NCBI GenBank assembly: GCA_023150215.1
Contig: JAKLLJ010000245.1
Location: 1 to 5,219 of the forward strand
From: Thauera sp.
Lineage (GTDB): Bacteria; Pseudomonadota; Gammaproteobacteria; Burkholderiales; Rhodocyclaceae
Direction: 5' to 3'
Length of the DNA: 5,219 nt
A model generated the notes under the pieces. The model was not told the origin of the DNA. It did no database searches and saw only the letters and a program-made list of their open reading frames with translations. A program made the position numbers and the translations under genes. How positions within the stretch are numbered: position 1 is the stretch's first letter; the number at the start of each line of letters is the position of its first letter. Shown here piece after piece: positions 1 through 5,219 of this stretch.

Positions 1-517
1 GTCCGCCGCGGCTGTCGGGGAAGGCGCGCGCGAGCGCCAGGCCGGCCGCATGCAGGGCCGCGCTGGCGAGTGCGAAGCCGAGGCTGTAGCCGAGCAGTGT
101 GGCGTCGCCCATCTCGGCGTGGTGGGCGTGGCCGTGGAAGAGCGCGAAGGCGGCGACCAGCGGCAGGCTCGCCGCCAGCGGCAGGCGTGCGGCGAACGCG
201 ACCAGCAGGCCCAGCACCAGCACCGAGGCGGCGATGCCGGCCTCGACCGCGGGCAGGGCGAGGCCGAGCGCGCCCAGGCCGGCGCCGGCGAGCATCGCCA
301 GCACGAAGCCGGCGGGCAGCAGCACGCGCGTGGTGCCGGCCTGGCGCGCGGCGTAGAGGCCGACCGCGAGCATGGCCAGCAGGTGGTCGAGTCCGCCCAG
401 CGGATGGGCGAAGCCGGCGGCGAAGCTGGCGGGTGCATGCCCGGGGTGGGCGAGCGCGGCCCCCGAGAGGCTTGCGAGCGCAGTGGCGGCGAGCACGGAG
501 CGGAAGCGGATCGTCAT
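1..517 (-). CDS. hupE: HupE/UreJ family membrane protein, probable nickel permease (3' end cut by window edge)
   Basis: This is probably a nickel permease or metallochaperone of the inner membrane that supplies Ni(II) for urease. Translated from 517 it gives 172 codons with no stop before the left edge; the family is usually about 190-205 residues, so only a short C-terminal piece is missing. Residues 1-23 look like a signal peptide ending ALA, and the mature protein would begin HPGH (24-27), the usual HupE/UreJ start. Next comes the family motif HPLGGLDHLLAML (38-50), then several Ala/Leu/Gly-rich hydrophobic segments, and a second histidine cluster HGHAHHAE (128-135). Such histidines are the proposed metal ligands in this family. 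The start is supported by an AGGAG eight bases upstream. It lies 38 bases after ureG on the same strand, so it is probably the next operon gene. The symbol could equally be ureJ; nickel as substrate is inferred from family and context. Confidence 0.9.
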   Translation of the reverse strand, partial: MTIRFRSVLAATALASLSGAALAHPGHAPASFAAGFAHPLGGLDHLLAMLAVGLYAARQAGTTRVLLPAGFVLAMLAGAGLGALGLALPAVEAGIAASVLVLGLLVAFAARLPLAASLPLVAAFALFHGHAHHAEMGDATLLGYSLGFALASAALHAAGLALARAFPDSRGG

Positions 518-525
518 GGTGGATT

Positions 526-530
526 CTCCT
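526..530 (-). promoter_or_regulatory. Ribosome binding site of hupE/ureJ
   Basis: AGGAG reads on the minus strand eight bases before the ATG at 517. It is a strong Shine-Dalgarno site inside the 38-base ureG-hupE gap and fixes the start of the signal peptide. It suggests independent translation initiation, unlike the stop-start overlaps of the genes just upstream. Confidence 0.7.
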
Positions 531-555
531 GGAGTGCGGGATGGTCTTGCGGTGT

Positions 556-1253
<698 letters not shown>

Positions 1254-1257
<4 letters not shown>

Positions 1258-1967
1258 GATCTGAACAGCCTCGTGTATTGGGTTTCGTGCCGGCTGCTGG
1301 CGATGGCCAGGCCGGGGGTGTAGTTGCTCCAGCGCATCTCGGGCAATACCAGGGCGGCCTCGACGAGCGCCGGGATGCGCTCGCCGAGCGTGGCGAGCAG
1401 GCGCTGTCCGGCGCTCTGGCCGAGCGGCACGGCCTTCACCGCCGCCATCACCTGGTTCTCGGCCCAGGCCCACAGGTAGGCGGCGAGCGCCTGCTCGGGC
1501 GGCACCTGCCACGCCGCCGCAGCCGCCGACCAGGCGGTCGGAAAGCACGGGGCCTCCATCGCCAGCAGGCGCGCGCGCCAGCCGGGCAAGGCGGCGAAGG
1601 CGTCGAGCTCGGCGAGCAGCCTCACCAGCGACCAGCCCATCTGCACCGTCTCGGCGCGCAGCTCGGCGGTTTCGCGGCTGGCGAGGAAGTCGGCGTCCAG
1701 ACGCGCCACCTCGCCATCTTCGCCTTGTGACCACGCCATGAGCTGGCGGGCCAGCAGCGGCGCCTCGAAGCGCGCCAGGCTCCATTCCAGCAACTCCCCG
1801 ATCCAGGCCGCGGCCTCCGCCTCGGTGCGCACGAGGCCGCTCTCCACCGCCCACTCCAGGCCCTGCGAGTAGGTGTAGGCGCCGACCGGCAAGGCCGGGC
1901 TGGCCAACTGCAGCAGCCGCAGCAGCGGCAGGAGGCCGGGCACCGGGAGGGATGTGGTGGTGCTCAT
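1254..1967 (-). CDS. ureF: Urease accessory protein UreF
   Basis: UreF is a mostly helical cytoplasmic protein that bridges UreD and UreG on the apo-urease, and is thought to gate GTP hydrolysis by UreG. The product is 237 residues, normal for the family. Conserved stretches are SPALPVGAYTYSQGLE (23-38), SRETAELRAETVQMG (97-111), ENQVMAAVKAVPLGQ (170-184) and the C-terminal RHETQYTRLFRS (226-237). The C-terminal segment is the part known to contact UreD in Helicobacter. The start is the ATG that overlaps the ureE stop by four bases (ATGA). Only a G-rich run sits just before it, so coupling to ureE translation is likely. Its own stop overlaps the ureG start in the same way. An upstream in-frame extension to 2063 runs antiparallel to no known UreF sequence and is rejected. 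Confidence 0.97.
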
Positions 1968-2512
1968 CGCCCCGCCATCAGGTGGATGCGCGCGCCGCTG
2001 CCGTCGCCCGGGTGCTGGTGGCCGGGCGCGTAGGCGCCGGCCTCGGGCTCGAAGGGCGCGCACAGCGCGCTCACGCGCGCGCCCAGCCCCACCAGCATGC
2101 CTTCGAGCACGTGGTCGGCCTGGATGCGCAGCCAGTCGCCGGCCTCGTCATGCCCGACCTCGACCGCGACGTGGCGGTTGCCGAGGTGGAAGGCCGCGCG
2201 CGCGAGCGCCACCGCCGAGGCGCAGCGCGCCTCGAGCAGGTCTTCGGCGGCGGCGCGCACTTCGACGATGCGGCCGTCGTGCGCGCGCAGCTTCTGCCCC
2301 CCGCGCAGGATGGTGCCGCGCGGCAGGAAGAGGCCGACCTCGGCGCCGGAGGCGAGCCGGGTGCGCAGGCGGCTCTTGGTGCGGGCATCGAAATCGAGCT
2401 CGAGCGCCTCGCTCGCCGGCTCGTCGCCGTCATGGAGCCGTTCGATCAGCAGGACGTCGGTGGCGGGGACGGGCATCACGAGGTCGGCCAGGGTTTCTGC
2501 GGTCATCGGCAT
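1964..2512 (-). CDS. ureE: Urease nickel metallochaperone UreE
   Basis: UreE is a homodimeric cytoplasmic chaperone that binds Ni(II) and passes it to UreG for urease activation. The product is 182 residues, somewhat longer than the 158 of Klebsiella UreE. The N-terminal domain contains the segment TRLASGAEVGLFLPRGTILRGG (51-72, split here as TRLASG and AEVGLFLPRGTILRGG). The metal-binding domain carries AFHLGNRHVAVEV (107-119), whose H114 matches the essential dimer-interface nickel ligand, then ADHVLEGML (132-140) and CAPFEPEAGAYAPGHQHPG (151-169). The C-terminal tail has few histidines (H165, H167, H177), unlike the long His-rich tail of Klebsiella UreE. I chose the ATG at 2512 because a GGAG lies 10 bases upstream; the second ATG at 2506 would be 16 bases from it. 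It follows ureC by 36 bases. Confidence 0.95.
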   Translation of the reverse strand: MPMTAETLADLVMPVPATDVLLIERLHDGDEPASEALELDFDARTKSRLRTRLASGAEVGLFLPRGTILRGGQKLRAHDGRIVEVRAAAEDLLEARCASAVALARAAFHLGNRHVAVEVGHDEAGDWLRIQADHVLEGMLVGLGARVSALCAPFEPEAGAYAPGHQHPGDGSGARIHLMAGR

Positions 2513-2548
2513 GGTGGGAGGTCTCCAGTGCGGTTCCGGGGCGCTGCC

Positions 2549-4299
<1,751 letters not shown>

Positions 4300-4300
<1 letters not shown>

Positions 4301-4656
4301 CACAGGCCTCCCGTCGGCTTGGCCGTGCAGAAGGCTGCGCCCGCGGGCTCGTCCAGACGCCCCATGACGAGGCCGTTGAAGCCGTACACCTCGCGCTCGC
4401 CCGCCAGCGCCACCAGCTCGACGGTGCGCCACTGCCCGGGCTCGAAGCGCACCGCCGTGCCGGCGGCGATGTTCAGGCGAAAACCGCGTGCCGCCGTGCG
4501 GTCGAAGTCGAGCGCGGTGTTGGTCTCGGCGAAGTGGTAGTGCGAGCCGACCTGGATCGGGCGGTCGCCGGTGTTGCTCACCACCAGCGTGCGCGTGGCG
4601 CGGCCGGCGGCGAGTTCGATGTCGCCGTCGGCGACGAAGAGTTCTCCGGGAATCAT
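4300..4656 (-). CDS. ureB: Urease beta subunit UreB
   Basis: UreB is the small beta subunit of urease, a structural part of the (ABC)3 assembly that packs beside UreC and contributes to docking of the activation proteins. The product is 118 residues. It begins MIPGELFVADGDIELAAGR, the classic UreB N-terminus, followed by GSHYHFAETN (37-46), RLNI (60-63), AVRFEPG (68-74) and GFNGLVMG (92-99). It is about a dozen residues longer than the 106-residue Klebsiella protein, through a C-terminal tail after residue 100. I chose the ATG at 4656, which has GAGGAG seven bases upstream and matches the family start. An in-frame GTG at 4671 overlapping the ureA stop would add five residues but has no comparable ribosome binding site. 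The gap to ureA is 11 bases, and the stop overlaps the ureC ATG by one base. Confidence 0.97.
4307..4312 (-). promoter_or_regulatory. Ribosome binding site of ureC
   Basis: GGGAGG on the minus strand, six bases before the ureC ATG at 4300, lies inside the last codons of ureB. It fixes the ureC start and rules out the longer upstream open frame to 4432. With the TGATG stop-start junction it allows both reinitiation and direct loading, as expected for subunits needed in equal amounts. Confidence 0.75.
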
Positions 4657-4663
4657 CGGCTTG

Positions 4664-4669
4664 CTCCTC
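4664..4669 (-). promoter_or_regulatory. Ribosome binding site of ureB, overlapping the ureA stop
   Basis: GAGGAG on the minus strand, seven bases before the ureB ATG at 4656. Its first two bases are also the last two of the ureA TGA stop. It decides between two possible ureB starts: the ATG at 4656 is well placed, while the GTG at 4671 lies upstream of this site. A ribosome ending ureA would sit over it, so coupling of the two small subunits is plausible. Confidence 0.75.
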
Positions 4670-4970
4670 ACACGATCGGGTTGTGCACGGTCACCAGCTT
4701 GGTGCCGTCCGGAAAGCTCGCCTCGACCTGGATGTCGGGGATCATCTCCGCGACGCCCTCCATGACGTCCGCGCGCGTCAGCAGGGTCGCGCCGAAGCCC
4801 ATCAGCTCCGCCACCGTGCGGCCGTCGCGCGCGCCTTCGAGGATCGCGCAGGTGATCAGCGCCACCGCCTCCGGGTAGTTCAGCTTCAGGCCGCGCGCGC
4901 GCCGGCGTTCGGCGAGCAGGCCGGCGGTGAACACCAGCAGCTTGTCCTTCTCGCGTGGGCTCAGTTCCAT
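4668..4970 (-). CDS. ureA: Urease gamma subunit UreA
   Basis: UreA is the small gamma subunit of urease, which forms the central contacts of the (ABC)3 trimer. The product is exactly 100 residues, the standard length. It starts MELSPREKDKLLVFTAGLLA and carries RARGLKLNYPEAVALI (24-39), ILEGARDG (43-50), TVAELM and DVMEGVAEMIPDIQVEA, and ends FPDGTKLVTVHNPIV, all typical of the family. The ATG at 4970 has GGAGGA five bases upstream; a longer open frame reaching 5090 has no family match in its extra 40 residues and is not used. It begins 38 bases after the ureD stop and ends 11 bases before the ureB ATG. Confidence 0.97.
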   Translation of the reverse strand: MELSPREKDKLLVFTAGLLAERRRARGLKLNYPEAVALITCAILEGARDGRTVAELMGFGATLLTRADVMEGVAEMIPDIQVEASFPDGTKLVTVHNPIV

Positions 4971-4975
4971 CGTCT

Positions 4976-4981
4976 TCCTCC
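4976..4981 (-). promoter_or_regulatory. Ribosome binding site of ureA
   Basis: GGAGGA on the minus strand, five bases before the ureA ATG at 4970. It is the strongest-looking ribosome binding site in the window and it fixes the start of the gamma subunit within the 38-base ureD-ureA gap. I see no convincing -35/-10 promoter in that gap. Confidence 0.75.
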
Positions 4982-5008
4982 GCGGCGGCGCGCTGCCGCC
5001 CATGGGTT

Positions 5009-5219
5009 TCAGGTGTTCCAGATCCGCGGCGTGTGCGCCGCCCGTCCCGCGACTGCCGGGCGCGCCGTCGCCCACAGGCGGGTGAACCACTGCCGGCCGG
5101 GCTCGCAGGCCGGCCCCAGCCAGCGCGCCACGAGCACGCCCGGCAGCAGGCTCACCGCGCCTTCACCGGCCGCGGGCGAGAGCGCGCGCCAGGCATCGCG
5201 CAAGGCCTCGTCGCAGCGC
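5009..5219 (-). CDS. ureD: Urease accessory protein UreD, C-terminal end only (5' part beyond window)
   Basis: UreD (UreH in Helicobacter) binds the apo-urease directly and recruits UreF and UreG; it is thought to provide the path by which nickel reaches the active site. About 70 C-terminal codons are present, and the frame is open to the right edge, so the gene is cut there. The visible sequence, RCDEALRDAWRAL followed by LLPGVLVARWLG and ending TPRIWNT, fits the UreD C-terminus, with its conserved LVARxLG and final RIW. A TTG codon at 5203 is internal and not a start. The family usually has about 270-290 residues, so roughly three quarters lie outside. It is the first gene of the visible run, and the operon promoter should be upstream of it. 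Confidence 0.9.
   Translation of the reverse strand, partial: RCDEALRDAWRALSPAAGEGAVSLLPGVLVARWLGPACEPGRQWFTRLWATARPAVAGRAAHTPRIWNT

Noticed and set aside
518..555. Terminator or promoter between ureG and hupE
   Set aside because: No stem with a following T run and no convincing -35/-10 pair is visible in these 38 bases; simple continuation of the operon is the better reading.
2513..2530. Possible small hairpin between GGAG and CCTCC just before the ureE ATG, which might hide the ribosome binding site
   Set aside because: The complementary bases are nearly adjacent, leaving too small a loop for a stable stem; too weak to call as a regulatory element.
4671..4671. GTG at 4671-4669 overlapping the ureA stop (GTGA) as the start of ureB
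   Set aside because: It would mimic the other overlaps, but the GAGGAG site lies downstream of it and seven bases before the ATG at 4656, where the family N-terminus MIPGE begins.

Overview
The window holds most of one urease (urea amidohydrolase) operon, read entirely from the minus strand. The order of transcription, right to left, is ureD (3' end only), ureA, ureB, ureC, ureE, ureF, ureG, and then a hupE/ureJ-type membrane protein gene whose 3' end runs off the left edge. The DNA is very GC-rich, with strong G/C bias at third codon positions. Separate small UreA (gamma) and UreB (beta) subunits and the order DABCEFG are typical of Proteobacteria. The protein sequences read most like those of a high-GC betaproteobacterium (Rhodocyclales or Burkholderiales type), but I cannot fix the genus from this window.

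Layout. Positions 5009-5219 carry the C-terminus of the accessory protein UreD. Positions 4668-4970, 4300-4656 and 2549-4300 encode the three structural subunits UreA, UreB and UreC. Positions 1964-2512, 1254-1967 and 556-1257 encode UreE, UreF and UreG. Positions 1-517 encode a HupE/UreJ-like nickel permease candidate with a signal peptide. Genes are packed tightly: the B/C, E/F and F/G junctions overlap by 1 to 4 bases, and the other gaps are 11 to 38 bases. No intergenic stretch is long enough to hold an internal promoter with confidence, and there is no gene-free stretch above 300 bases. The operon promoter should lie beyond the right edge and the end of the operon beyond the left edge.

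How the genes work together. UreA, UreB and UreC assemble into the apo-enzyme. UreD, UreF and the GTPase UreG form the activation complex on it. UreE delivers nickel to UreG, and GTP hydrolysis with CO2 drives formation of the lysine-carbamate-bridged di-nickel centre in UreC. The HupE/UreJ-like protein probably supplies nickel across the envelope. All expected UreC active-site residues are present, so a functional enzyme is predicted.

I found no undescribed system here. The points worth a second look are modest: a 16-residue insertion in a UreC loop, a histidine-rich N-terminal extension on UreG beside a histidine-poor UreE tail, and the nickel permease gene at the end of the operon. Long open frames on the plus strand are codon-bias shadows.
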